Positions 36,787 to 45,345 of a stretch of 64,000 nucleotides of DNA are shown here, piece after piece. The notes under the pieces were generated by a model. The model ran no database searches. It was not told the origin of the DNA and worked only from the letters and a program-made list of their open reading frames with translations. The stretch lies in NCBI GenBank assembly GCA_963729195.1, contig CAVSNF010000019.1:372001-436000 (forward strand), in the 5' to 3' direction. Position numbers and translations under genes: made by a program. Each line of letters begins with the position of its first letter. The first letter of the stretch is position 1. This stretch comes from CAVPTL01 sp963729195 (GTDB lineage Bacteria; Actinomycetota; Thermoleophilia; Gaiellales; JAICJC01).

Positions 36787-37434
36787 CCGAGCAGGTGCGG
36801 CGCGGGGCGTGGACGATCGTCGTCGATTTCGACGGCACGATCACCGAGGACGACGTTCTCGATGCGATCTCGTCGCAGCATGCGCCAGAGGCAACCGCTG
36901 CGGCCGAAGATGCGCTGCGCCGCGGCGAGATCGACCTGGATGAGTGCATCCGCCGGGAGTTCGTGACGATCCGCGCGGAACACGCCGAGATGGTCGATGA
37001 GTTCGTGTCCAAGGCAGTCGTGCGGAGAGGGTTCGAGGAGTTCGTGCGGTCTGCTCAGGCCGCTGGGCATCGAGTGGTTGTGATCTCGAGCGGGTTCGAG
37101 TCACTGATTCGCCCGGTGCTCGAGCGATCAGGACTGAGCGACCTCGAGGTGATCGCCCACGACGTGCGGTTCTCCCCCCAGGGCACCTCGGTGAGCTTCC
37201 GAGAGGGAGTCCGCTGCGAGCGCTGCGGAGAGCAATGCAAACGCCCGCTTGGTGGCAGCGCTGGCCGAGAGTGAGTCGGTGGCCTACATCGGGGACGGCT
37301 GGTCGGACAGGTGCGCCTCGCTGTTTGCCGAGCGCCGGTTCGCACGGGCCGGCCTCGCCCGGTATCTCGACCGCGAGCAGGCCGAGTACACACGATTCGA
37401 CGGTTTCGACGAAATCCAGGAGGCGATGTTGTGA
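36783..37434 (+). CDS. HAD-IB phosphatase, MtnX/SerB-like (frameshifted)
   Basis: About 216 residues from TTG 36783, overlapping the previous stop (GTG 36768 is an alternative). The nucleophile motif is IVVDFDGTITEDD near the start, as in MtnX-type phosphatases; motif II is VVISSGFES near residue 98. An extra base near 37240 leads to motif III/IV, SVAYIGDGWSDRCAS. The cysteine knot-like CERCGEQCKR just before that is also seen in MtnX-like proteins. It dephosphorylates a small metabolite, possibly phosphoserine or a methionine-salvage intermediate; no neighbour supports either choice. Confidence 0.8.
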
Positions 37435-38000
37435 TCACGCTCTACAACGCCGATCGATGCCCCTACTGCGTGCGCGTGCGGCTGGTGCTTGCGGGCAAGG
37501 GCATCGAGCACGAGGTCCACGAGATCGATCTGTCTGATCGGGATCCCATCCTGCGCCGGCTCAACCCGCGCAACAAGGTGCCCGTGGTCGTACACGATGA
37601 CGCGGTGCTGACCGAGTCGGCTGCGATCAACGAGTATCTCGAGGAGGTCTTCCCGGAGCCTCGGATGATGCCCACCGACGCTCAGGGACGAGCGCTGGTG
37701 CGCAGGCTGATGGCCGCATTCGACGACCTCACCGATGCCTACTACGACCATCGCAGGTCAGGTAACTCCCTGCCGGAGCTGCACGCCGAGCTGGGGGCGC
37801 TTGACGGTTGGCTGGAGCACCGCCCGTACTTGGCCGGTGACGAGCTGACGCTGGCCGATCCCGGGTACTGGCCGTGGATCGCGCGCATGCAGCGAATGGA
37901 CATCGACCTCGCCCAGCACGCCAACCTGAGCGCCTGGAAGGCGCGCCTGGAGGCCCGTCCGGAGTACGCCGCCGAGCTGGAGCTGACCCCGGTTCCCTAG
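37431..38000 (+). CDS. Glutathione S-transferase/glutaredoxin-like protein
   Basis: 189 residues from GTG 37431, intact. The N-terminal thioredoxin-like domain has the redox motif DRCPYCVRVRLVL (CPYC), then NPRNKVPVVVHDD with the cis-Pro, and LTESAAINEYLEE for thiol binding. The C-terminal helical domain ends LADPGYWPWIARM. Its CPYC motif resembles glutaredoxin-2/stringent-starvation-type GST proteins. Most Actinobacteria lack glutathione, so the physiological thiol is open. It overlaps the HAD gene at the start. Its TAG shares CTAG (37997-38000) with the stop of the converging amidotransferase gene. Confidence 0.87.
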   Translation: MITLYNADRCPYCVRVRLVLAGKGIEHEVHEIDLSDRDPILRRLNPRNKVPVVVHDDAVLTESAAINEYLEEVFPEPRMMPTDAQGRALVRRLMAAFDDLTDAYYDHRRSGNSLPELHAELGALDGWLEHRPYLAGDELTLADPGYWPWIARMQRMDIDLAQHANLSAWKARLEARPEYAAELELTPVP

Positions 38001-38715
38001 ACAATCATCTCGCGGCGCGCGCGGGCGGCGGCATCGTCCGCGAAGCGCTCAGCCATGTCGCGTCCGATCTGCTCGTGGAGCAGCTGGTGGGCCTCCAGCT
38101 CGCGCAGGTATCGGGCGCGGTCGTAGCCGGCTTCGCGCAGATATTCCTCGCCCTCGTCCCACCAGTCCATCAGCAGTTGACGGGTCACCTCGATATGAAA
38201 CTGGGTGCCCCACGCCACTTCGCCGATCCGAAACGCCTGGTCGCACACGCCGTTCCTCGCCAGCGTGGTGGTGCCCGGCCCGGGCGTCGCAGGCGTAGTC
38301 GTGCCACTGCATCGCCATGAACCGCTCAGGCGCGCCGCCCAGAACTGGATCGTCTGGCGGCCGAGGGGGTCGTCTCGACCTCAAACCACCCGAGCTCGGT
38401 CTGCGAGCGAAACACGGTTCCGCCGGAGGCGACCGTCAGCAGCTGCGCGCCCAGGCAGAGCCCCATCACCGGGACATCGTCGGCCAGCGCCTCTTGCAGC
38501 AGCTCGATCTCGGTGGCGATCCACGGATGCTGATCTGACTCGTGGGTGTTGGCGGCTCCGCCGCATACGACCACCGCGTCGTAGCCTGCGAGCGACTCGG
38601 GCAGCGCATCGACCTCGACGTCGACGTCGACGATCTCGAAGCCGCGCGCCCGCAATGGGGGCAGGAACAGCCCGGCCGGCGCCACCGGCAGGTTGATCAG
38701 ATGCAGAGCCTTCAC
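37997..38715 (-). CDS. Class I glutamine amidotransferase (frameshifted)
   Basis: About 238 residues in three frames. It begins VKALHLINLPVAPAGLF at GTG 38715, has the nucleophile elbow PVMGLCLGAQLLTVASGG near residue 82 (Cys), then after a shift near 38375 FMAMQWHDYACD, and after one near 38260 GEVAWGTQFHIEVT, which supplies the catalytic His and Glu. The complete triad suggests a working glutaminase of the stand-alone GATase group (GuaA-N-like, as in gamma-glutamyl hydrolases). No synthase partner is adjacent. The start overlaps the stop of the S9 peptidase gene (GTGA). Confidence 0.85.
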
Positions 38716-40541
38716 GCGGTCGCGGACTCCGGCTCGTAGCGCCCGCCGAGGTGCTCGGACAGGAACTTCTCGGCTTCGGCCTGAAATCGCAGCCGGTTCT
38801 CGGGGCGGTGGAACCCGTGGCCCTCGTCCTCGAACACCAGATAGGTGTGGGGGATATCGCGGCGCTTCATGGCGGCCACGATCTGCTCTGACTCCGCCTG
38901 CTTCACACGCGGGTCGTTGGCACCCTGGGCGATCAGCATGGGAATCCGGATCTGGTCGACCCGAGACAGCGGCGAGCGTTCCCACAGCAGATCGGCCTCG
39001 GTCTCGGGATCTCCGACCCGGCGCTTGAACTGGTTCAGCAGCGGCACCCAGTACGGGCGGGATCGTCTCGAGCAGGGTGAGCAGGTTGGACGGCCCCACG
39101 ACATCGACCGCGCAGGCGAACACGTCCGGGCGTGAAGGTCGCCCCGACCAGAGCCGAGTAGCCGCCGTACGACCCACCGTAGATCGCCACCTTGGCCGGA
39201 TCGGCGTAGCCCTCGGCGACCACGTGCTCAACCGCGTCCACCAGGTCGTCGTGCATGCGCGCGCCCCACTGCTTGTCCCCCGCGTTGAGGAACTCCTTGC
39301 CGTATCCGGTCGAGCCGCGGAAGTTGACCTGAACGCACAGGTAGCCGCGGTTGGCGAGCCACTGGGCGGTCGGGGTCGAACCCCCACGAGTCTCGCGCCC
39401 ACGGGCCGCCGTGGACGTTCAACACGGTCGCGAGCTGCCGCCGTCCGTCTGGCGGGAAATGTCAGGTAGCCGTGGATCTCGAGGCCGTCGCGGGAGCGAA
39501 ACGAGAACGGCTCCATCTTCGCCAGGCTGTACTCGGCAAGCTGCGGCTGGTGATGAAACAGAAACCGGCTTTCGCCCGTGTCCCGGTCGAACAGGTTGTA
39601 GGTGACCGGGCCGTCGTCGGCGTTGTAGGCGGTGATCCAGCGTCGATCGGCGTGATCGCGTCCGGCGAACACGAGGTCGCCCGGATGCGCGGCGAGCATC
39701 GCGGCGACGTCGTCGGCCAGCGTGGGATCGACCACGACGTGCTCCACCCGGGCGCGTTCGAAGCTCACGATCTGCGAGCTCGCGGGTGAGCGGATGGAGC
39801 TCGACCGCGTGTACGTCGTAGGTGGGATCGGAGGCCAGCGTCTCGACCTCGCCCGATTTCAGGTCGAACCGCACCAGAGCGGCGGCGTTGCGGTCGATGG
39901 ATGACACCGCGTACAGGCCGGCGCCGTCGCCGGTGAACCCGATCACGCCGGTGGAGAGGGCATCATCGGGCGGGATCGCGAGCAGCACCTCGCCGTCGAC
40001 GATCACCTCCGCCGAGCCGTCTTCCAGGAAGCGAGTGCCGCCTCGCGGCTGAAGATCCTCGTCGATCAACCACGGGGTGTAGCCGGGGTTGGTGGCGAGT
40101 AGTTCCAGCCGTCCGTCGGCCAGGTGCAGCAGATAGGCGTCATGCAGCTGAGGATTGTCGCGATTGAGGCCCAGCACGATCTCGCCGGGGTGGCGCCGGG
40201 AGCTGCCGATCACCTGTGCCTGGACGTCGTCGAACGGTGTCACGTTGCGGTGTTCGCCCGACTCCAGATCGATCACGTTGACGTGCCAGTTCTCGTCTCC
40301 GCCGGTGTCCTGCAGATACACCAGGTGGCGGTTGTCGTGGGCCCAGAAGTACTGGCGGATCGGGCCGGTCGCGATCGTCGGTCACCGGCTCGAAGCTGTG
40401 GCCGTCGACCGCGCCCACCCACACGTTCATGACGCCGTCGGCGGGCGCCAGGTACGCCAGTCGCCGCCCGTCGGGTGAGATCGAGGCAGAGCTCCGCTCG
40501 GGATTTCCAAAAAGGACGCTGCGAGGGATCAGTTCGGTCAT
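38712..40541 (-). CDS. Prolyl oligopeptidase-family serine peptidase, S9 (frameshifted)
   Basis: About 605 residues over seven frames. The N-terminal half is a beta-propeller (SASISPDGRRLAYLAPADG onward with repeated ISPDG/DLESGE-like blades). The C-terminal alpha/beta hydrolase domain has LNVHGGPWARD (oxyanion region), the nucleophile elbow IYGGSYGGYSALVGA, Asp in AQGANDPRVKQAE and His in FEDEGHGFHRPEN. Such enzymes cleave small peptides or acyl-peptides in the cytoplasm. The one-base shifts are near 40380, 39790, 39450, 39365, 39140 and 39065. TAGGCT ends 8 bases before ATG 40541, suggesting a leaderless start. It overlaps the amidotransferase gene. Confidence 0.87.
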
Positions 40542-40549
40542 GGCATGTC

Positions 40550-40584
40550 AGCCTATCGCCGGTGTCGGGTCGTGCGCCTACACT
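40550..40584. promoter_or_regulatory. Back-to-back leaderless-type promoters of the S9 peptidase and murI
   Basis: Minus-strand TAGGCT (40555-40550) ends 8 bases before the peptidase ATG. Plus-strand TACACT (40579-40584) ends 7 bases before the murI ATG at 40592. The spacer between the start codons is 50 bases. No convincing -35 boxes are visible. Confidence 0.5.
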
Positions 40585-40591
40585 CCCGCGG

Positions 40592-41419
40592 ATGGATTCT
40601 CGCCCAATCGGTGTGTTCGACTCCGGCGTCGGCGGCCTGACCGTGTTGCACGAGTGCCTCGTGACGCTGCCGCACGAGGATTTCGTGTACTTCGGCGATT
40701 CAGCCGACGGCCGCTTTCCGTACGGCACGAAGCCCGCGGTGACGATCCGCCGGTTCGCCCACGAGATCGCCTCGTACCTGGCCGCCTCGGGCGTCAAGCT
40801 GATCGTGGTTGCCTGCAACTCCGCCACCGCCGCGGCGCTGCCCGAGCTGCAACGCAGCTTCGCAGTGCCGCTGATCGGGGTGATCACGCCCGGAGGCACA
40901 CGCGGCCGTCCAGGCCACCCGAAACCGCCGCGTCGGTGTGATGGCCACGCAGGCCACCGTCGACAGCGGGCGATATCCGGCAGCGGTGGCGACGCTCGAC
41001 GCGGGCATCGAGGTGACCCAGGTTGCATGCCCCGAGCTGGTGCCGCTGATCCAGGCCGGTGACACCCACGGCAGCGCGGTCAACGAGGCCGCCAAATCGC
41101 TACGCCGGGGTACTCAAGGAGGCGCGCGTGGACACGGTCATCCTGGGTTGCACCCACTACCCGCTGCTGCGACCGATGCTGGAACGGATCTATGGTCGGG
41201 ACGTGACCCTGATCACCTCGGCAGAGGAGGTGGCCCGCGAGGTGTTCGAGACGCTCGAGCGGCGCGGTGCCGGCAACGACCCGGGCCGCGACGGCGACTA
41301 CCGGTTTCTCTGCACCGGCGATCCCGCGGCGTTTCGTGATGTCGCCGGCCGGTTCCTGCAGCTGCCCGTGTCTCGAGGTCGAGCAGGTCGACCCCAGCAG
41401 GCTGAGCGTCGCCGCGTGA
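40592..41419 (+). CDS. murI: Glutamate racemase (frameshifted)
   Basis: About 273 residues over four frames. MurI makes D-glutamate for peptidoglycan using two cysteines. It starts SRPIGVFDSGVGGLTVLHE, with DSGVGGLT typical of the family, and has the first catalytic Cys in LIVVACNSATAAALPE near residue 75. After a shift near 40905 comes RRVGVMATQATVDSG, and after one near 41100 the second Cys in VILGCTHYPLLRPM. The end is reached by a last shift near 41375 (VEQVDPSRLSVAA). It overlaps rph by GTGA. murI-rph-rdgB is a common Gram-positive gene order. Confidence 0.92.
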
Positions 41420-42139
41420 CCCGCGTCGACGGCCGATCGGCCGATCAGCTGCGGCCGGTCAAGCTCACTCCGGGATTCATCTCGTCGGCGTCCGGTTCGG
41501 TGCTGATCGAGGTCGGTCGAACCCGCGTGATCTGCACCGCGATGGTGGAGGAGTCGGTGCCCGGGTGGATGCGGGGACGGGGTACCGGGTGGGTGACGTC
41601 GGAGTACGGCATGCTTCCCGGCTCGACCGATTCGCGCAAACCGCGCGACGCCAGCCGGGGAAAGCCGGACGGGCGCACCGTCGAGATCCAGCGGCTGATC
41701 GGCCGGTCGCTGCGGTCGGTGATCGATTTCACCGCGCTCGGTGAGCGCACGATCTGGATCGACTGCGATGTGATCGAGGCCGACGGCGGCACCCGCTGCG
41801 CCGCCATCTGCGGCGGCTATGTCGCCCTGCATCTGGCGCTGTCGGATCTGGTCGGCGACGGCCGGCTGGCCGCGATGCCGCTGTCCGATTCGGTGGCTGC
41901 GGTGTCGGTGGGGATCGTCGACGGCGAGCCGCTGCTCGACCTCGCCTACGTCGAGGACAGCCGCGCCGAGGTCGACATGAACGTGGTCATGTCCGGAAGC
42001 GGCGAGCTGATCGAGGTGCAGGCCACCGCCGAGCAGACACCGTTCGGCAGGGCCTCGCTCGATCGCCTGCTCGAGCTGGCGGCGGGCGGGATCGAGACGC
42101 TCGCCGGCCGAGCAGGCGTCGGTGCTGACCGGGGACTGA
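41416..42139 (+). CDS. rph: Ribonuclease PH (frameshifted at end)
   Basis: About 240 residues from GTG 41416, which overlaps the murI stop; the frame is open upstream only because it lies in murI. RNase PH trims tRNA 3' ends by phosphorolysis, working as a hexamer. Signatures are TRVDGRSADQLRPVKLTPGF at the start, GRGTGWVTSEYGMLPGST near residue 55, SLRSVIDFTALGERTIWIDCDV-type sequence near 100 and YVEDSRAEVDMNVVM near 180. An extra base near 42110 hides the true C terminus, EQASVLTGD. Confidence 0.95.
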
Positions 42140-42143
42140 CGCC

Positions 42144-42715
42144 GTGCGGATGGTGCTTGCGTCACACAACCCGCACAAGGCCGCAGAGCTGACGCGGCTG
42201 CTGGACGGCTTCGAGATCGAGCCGTACACCGGATCGATGCCACCCGAGACCGGATCCACGTTTCGCGAAAACGCGCTCATCAAGGCCCGGCACGTGCACC
42301 GGCTCGGTGGGTGCGGGCGTGTGGGTGGTGGCCGATGATTCGGGCATCGCGGCGGCCGCGCTGGGCGGTGCGCCGGGGGTCTACTCGGCACGGTTTGCCG
42401 GAGCCGGACGCCGATGATGCGGCGAACCTCCAGAAGCTGCTGGACGAACTCTCCGGCCACCACGATCGCCGTGTCAGCTACGTCGCCGAACTGGTCGCGA
42501 TCGACCCCGAGGGGCGCGAGTTCCACGGCCGCGGCGAGCTGCGCGGGACGCTCGCCGAAGCGCCCCGTGGCGGCGGCGGGTTCGGGTATGACCCGGCGTT
42601 CATCCCCGAGGGCGAGCTGCGTACGGTGGGGGAGATGTCGGCGGCGGAGAAGGACGCGATCTCTCACCGCGCCCGAGCGGCGGACGCGCTGCAGCGCGCG
42701 ATCCACGCCGGCTGA
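42144..42715 (+). CDS. rdgB: XTP/dITP diphosphatase (frameshifted)
   Basis: About 190 residues over three frames. RdgB/HAM1 hydrolyses non-canonical purine nucleoside triphosphates and so protects DNA. The N-terminal substrate motif is LASHNPHKAAEL; TGSTFRENALIKAR follows. After a shift near 42308, WVVADDSGIAAAALGGAPG supplies the acidic metal ligands; after another near 42402 come GGGGFGYDPAFIPEG and the end SHRARAADALQ. GTG 42144 is 4 bases after the rph stop. Confidence 0.92.
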
Positions 42716-42721
42716 GCCAGG

Positions 42722-43603
42722 TCACGCCAGCCCGACCGGCTCCTCCGGCTCGACTGCCGGCTGGTTCTTGCCGACGACCACCCACCAGTTGATCTCGGCT
42801 CCCAGCACGATGATGTTCGCCATCAGGTAGAGCCACACCAGCAGCACCACCAGGCCCCCGAATGCGCGCAACGCGATCAGCTGGTCGGAATACCGCAGGT
42901 ACAGCGGCAGCGCCAGGAACGAGATCTGCAGCAGGACGGTGGCCGCCACCGCCCCAATCCACACGTCTCGGAAGCGCAGGGCGACATTGGTGAGGTAGCG
43001 GTACACGGCCATCAGGAACAGGAACGATCCGATCGTCGAGGTGGCGAGGGACGCCAGAAACCCGACCAGCGGCAGGCTGACCAGCTGATGGCTGACGCTG
43101 CGATCGACCACACCCGTGGCGGTGGTGGTGATCAGCAGTGAGGCGAAGAACGCGATCAAGGAGGTCACGACCAGCACGAACGTGACCCACTTCTGGTGGA
43201 AGAACGCGCGGTTCTGCACCCGAAACACGATGTTGAGGGCCGACTCCAGCGCGGAGTAGAACCCCAGGGATGTCCAGAACAGGCCGATCAGGCCGATCAG
43301 GCCAAGCGTGCTGGCGTTCTGCTGGATCGCTTCCACCGGTTTCTCCAGATCGCGCACCGACTGCCCAGGCAGGATGTGCTGGAGTTCGCGGATGACGTAG
43401 GAGTTGGCCGAGACGGTGCCGGCCTCGAGGCTCAGCAGCGAGACGGTCATCACCAGGAACGGCACCAGCGAGAGCAGTGCGTAGTACGCGACCATCGCTG
43501 CGAGATGGGGTCCGCGATCGCTCAGGAATTTTTTCGCGACTGGGTGGGTATGGGCGGCCACCGTCTTGAACGGATGGAGCACTCCGCGGTCAGTTACGGC
43601 CAT
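42722..43603 (-). CDS. YihY/BrkB-family inner-membrane protein
   Basis: 293 residues, intact, six predicted helices. The family signature is visible at LAAMVAYYALLSLVPFLVMTV near residue 35, then FWTSLGFYSALESALNIVF near 110 and GGLVVLLVWLYLMANIIVLGAEINWW near the C terminus. The family was once misnamed RNase BN; its molecular role is not settled. It converges on rdgB with a gap of 6 bases and is divergent from the roadblock-like gene. Confidence 0.92.
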   Translation of the reverse strand: MAVTDRGVLHPFKTVAAHTHPVAKKFLSDRGPHLAAMVAYYALLSLVPFLVMTVSLLSLEAGTVSANSYVIRELQHILPGQSVRDLEKPVEAIQQNASTLGLIGLIGLFWTSLGFYSALESALNIVFRVQNRAFFHQKWVTFVLVVTSLIAFFASLLITTTATGVVDRSVSHQLVSLPLVGFLASLATSTIGSFLFLMAVYRYLTNVALRFRDVWIGAVAATVLLQISFLALPLYLRYSDQLIALRAFGGLVVLLVWLYLMANIIVLGAEINWWVVVGKNQPAVEPEEPVGLA

Positions 43604-43652
43604 GACGCGTGAGGATATCGGTCGACGGCGTCGTGACCGACAGTGCTTGTGC

Positions 43653-43658
43653 TAGTTT
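43653..43658 (+). promoter_or_regulatory. Probable extended -10 box (TGC-TAGTTT)
   Basis: TGC then TAGTTT at 43653-43658 ends 7 bases before ATG 43666, the spacing seen at other leaderless starts. It probably drives the roadblock-like gene, the small membrane protein and pyrE. Confidence 0.5.
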
Positions 43659-43665
43659 GGCGGCG

Positions 43666-44097
43666 ATGGATGCCGTGGCGGCGCTGGCCGAACTCAAGGA
43701 TCTCTCCACCCAGATCGAGGTCGTGGTGCTGGCCTACCGATCGGGCGAGGTGCAGGCATCCACGGTCTCCGGGCAGACGGCGGTCAAGCTCGGGCGGCTG
43801 GCGGCGGACATCGTCGAGCACGCCGATCAGGTGCGTCGCGATCTCGGTCGCGAGGGTGTTGCCCAGCTTCAGGCTGCGACCGCTGAGGGAAGCTTGTTCA
43901 TCGTGCTCGACGGCGATCTGATGGCGCTGGCGACGACTGCGCCGGATCCCACTGCCGGGCTGGTGTTCTACGACCTCAAGACGCTCCTGCGGCAGCTCGA
44001 CGAGCACGGTTCAGCCTCCTCGACCTCGACGGAGGAGACCGACGACGAGGTGACGTCGGAGCCGGAACCCGCCGTCGAGGAGGACACGGATGCGTAA
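43666..44097 (+). CDS. Roadblock/LC7-like protein
   Basis: 143 residues. The first 110 residues look like a roadblock/LC7 (MglB-like) fold: a first helix ALAELKDLSTQIEVVVLAYRSGEVQA, a long helix VKLGRLAADIVEHADQVRRDLG, and strands GSLFIVLDGDLMALATT and TAGLVFYDLKTLLRQL. A low-complexity acidic Ser/Thr/Glu tail follows. Such proteins often dimerise and regulate small GTPases, but no GTPase is encoded nearby. The assignment rests on pattern resemblance only. Its stop overlaps the ATG of the next gene, which has the ribosome site GAGGAGG upstream. Confidence 0.6.
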   Translation: MDAVAALAELKDLSTQIEVVVLAYRSGEVQASTVSGQTAVKLGRLAADIVEHADQVRRDLGREGVAQLQAATAEGSLFIVLDGDLMALATTAPDPTAGLVFYDLKTLLRQLDEHGSASSTSTEETDDEVTSEPEPAVEEDTDA

Positions 44098-44312
44098 ACG
44101 CAGGCTGGTGGTAACCGCGCTCGTGGGTGTGGCCTCGTTCGCAGGGACGTTGGTCTACCGCCGGCACACGGAGCGCAACCGTACCCGGGTCGACCTGTAC
44201 TTCGAGGACGGCTCGATGGTTTCGCTGGCGCAGGGCAATCCCGACGCCGATCGGGTGCTTCCGCTCGCCGAGCGAAGCGCTGGCCGCCGCCTCGGCACCC
44301 GCTGGTCAATGA
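44090..44312 (+). CDS. Small membrane protein (frameshifted; appears fused to pyrE)
   Basis: About 73 residues. A basic N terminus and one helix (LVVTALVGVASFAGTLVY) are followed by RRHTERNRTRVDLYFEDGSMVSL. As written, the frame runs straight on into PyrE, but removal of one base near 44262 gives the end EALAAASAPAGQ with a stop at 44310-44312 that overlaps the pyrE ATG. I therefore read it as a separate gene. No family is recognised. Confidence 0.6.
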
Positions 44313-44869
44313 CCGAAGAGGTCGATCGCCAGGCACTCGGAGCACGGTTGGTCGAGCGTGCCTACCTCACCGGCGACTTCCTGCTCCGCTCGGGCCGGCG
44401 CAGCTCGTACTACCTGGACAAGTACCGATTCGAGACTGACCCGGTGTTGCTGGACGGCCTCGGTCGCCTGATCGCCGAGACGCTCCCCGCCCACGCGCCG
44501 GATGCCGAGTTGCTGGCAGGCCCGGAGTTGGGCGCGGTGCCGTTGGCGGCGCTGGCCTCGGTGCACACCGGCCTTCCGTTCGTGATCGTACGGAAGCAGG
44601 CCAAAGATTACGGAACAGCCAAGCGAATCGAAGGCGTGTTTGAGCCTGGCCAGCAGGTGTGCGTGGTCGAAGACGTGGTCACCTCGGGGGGCGCGCTGCT
44701 TGACGCAGTGGCCGGGCTGCGGGCTGCCGGGTTGGACGTTTCCGCTGCAATTTGCGTAGTTGACCGGCTCGAAGGCGGAGCCGAGGCGATCGCCGCGGCA
44801 GGCGTCCGGTTGATGCCGCTCTACACCGTCGCCGACCTCGGCATCGGTACGGCACCCGATCCCGTCTGA
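44309..44869 (+). CDS. pyrE: Orotate phosphoribosyltransferase
   Basis: 186 residues from ATG 44309. PyrE joins orotate to PRPP to make OMP, the penultimate step of UMP synthesis. The hood loop SGRRSSYYLDKYRFETDP is near residue 35, the catalytic Lys region is VIVRKQAKDYGTAKRIEG near 95, and the PRPP motif VCVVEDVVTSGGALLDA near 118. The open frame extends upstream without interruption, which could suggest a membrane-anchored fusion, but length, motifs and an ATGA overlap favour this start. pyrF lies 3.7 kb downstream. Confidence 0.93.
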   Translation: MTEEVDRQALGARLVERAYLTGDFLLRSGRRSSYYLDKYRFETDPVLLDGLGRLIAETLPAHAPDAELLAGPELGAVPLAALASVHTGLPFVIVRKQAKDYGTAKRIEGVFEPGQQVCVVEDVVTSGGALLDAVAGLRAAGLDVSAAICVVDRLEGGAEAIAAAGVRLMPLYTVADLGIGTAPDPV

Positions 44870-44888
44870 ATCCCGCTCCACAAGCCGT

Positions 44889-44917
44889 TTGTGGCCGTCC
44901 GACAAGGGTGGTAGGGT
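44889..44917 (+). promoter_or_regulatory. HU promoter, TTGTGG-17-TAGGGT
   Basis: TTGTGG at 44889-44894 and TAGGGT at 44912-44917 are 17 bases apart. The resulting leader of about 43 bases carries a strong ribosome site (CAGGAGG, ending at 44961) before GTG 44967. This is the expected arrangement for an abundant protein. Confidence 0.75.
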
Positions 44918-44966
44918 GGTTTCCGCTTCACACGTTCTGCCCATAATCACGACCCAGGAGGATCAC

Positions 44967-45245
44967 GTGACGAAAGCCGACTTCATCGACGCGGTTGCGT
45001 CGAGGTCAGGGCTGTCCAAGAAGGACGCCGGCGCCGCGCTTGACGCCGTGCTCGAATCTGTCAAAGACGCGCTGAAGAACGGTGACGACGTGACGTTCAC
45101 CGGTTTCGGCAAGTTCAGCGTCCAGGCCCGCAAGGCGCGCACGGGCGTGAATCCGCGCAATCCGACCGAGAAGGTCACCATTCCAGCCAGCAAGGTACCC
45201 AAGTTCTCGGCTGGGAGCCAGCTGAAGGCTGCCGTCAAGCAGTAA
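44967..45245 (+). CDS. hup: DNA-binding protein HU
   Basis: 92 residues from GTG 44967, with ribosome site AGGAGG 5 bases upstream. HU is a histone-like dimer that bends DNA. N-terminal helices (ADFIDAVASRSGLSKKDAGAALDAVL) are followed by FTGFGKFSVQARKARTGVNPR, with the DNA-inserting arm proline in GVNPRNPTEKVTIPA. It has no long Lys/Ala-rich tail of the mycobacterial or streptomycete HupB/HupS type. It is a single-gene unit with its own promoter and a strong hairpin downstream. Confidence 0.97.
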   Translation: MTKADFIDAVASRSGLSKKDAGAALDAVLESVKDALKNGDDVTFTGFGKFSVQARKARTGVNPRNPTEKVTIPASKVPKFSAGSQLKAAVKQ

Positions 45246-45274
45246 CTCCTTCAAGCTCTCGCAGAGTTTCCATC

Positions 45275-45336
45275 GCCGCCCGCCGCGCGTAGTCCGCCCG
45301 GCGGGCGGCGGCGCGTCTGGGCCGATTCCCAGACGC
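45275..45336. terminator. Tandem hairpins between HU and the beta-propeller gene
   Basis: Two adjacent perfect stems: GCCGCCCGCC (45275-45284) with GGCGGGCGGC (45300-45309), and GCGTCTGGG (45313-45321) with CCCAGACGC (45328-45336). The first probably ends HU transcription and the second that of the converging gene. Neither has a T-run. Confidence 0.7.
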
Positions 45337-45345
45337 CGCCGCCGT

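Noticed and set aside
45251..45345. Coding sequence of the propeller gene beyond 45346
   Set aside because: This part reads through two terminator-like hairp­ins and loses all repeat pattern; it is probably an artefact of a one-base error.
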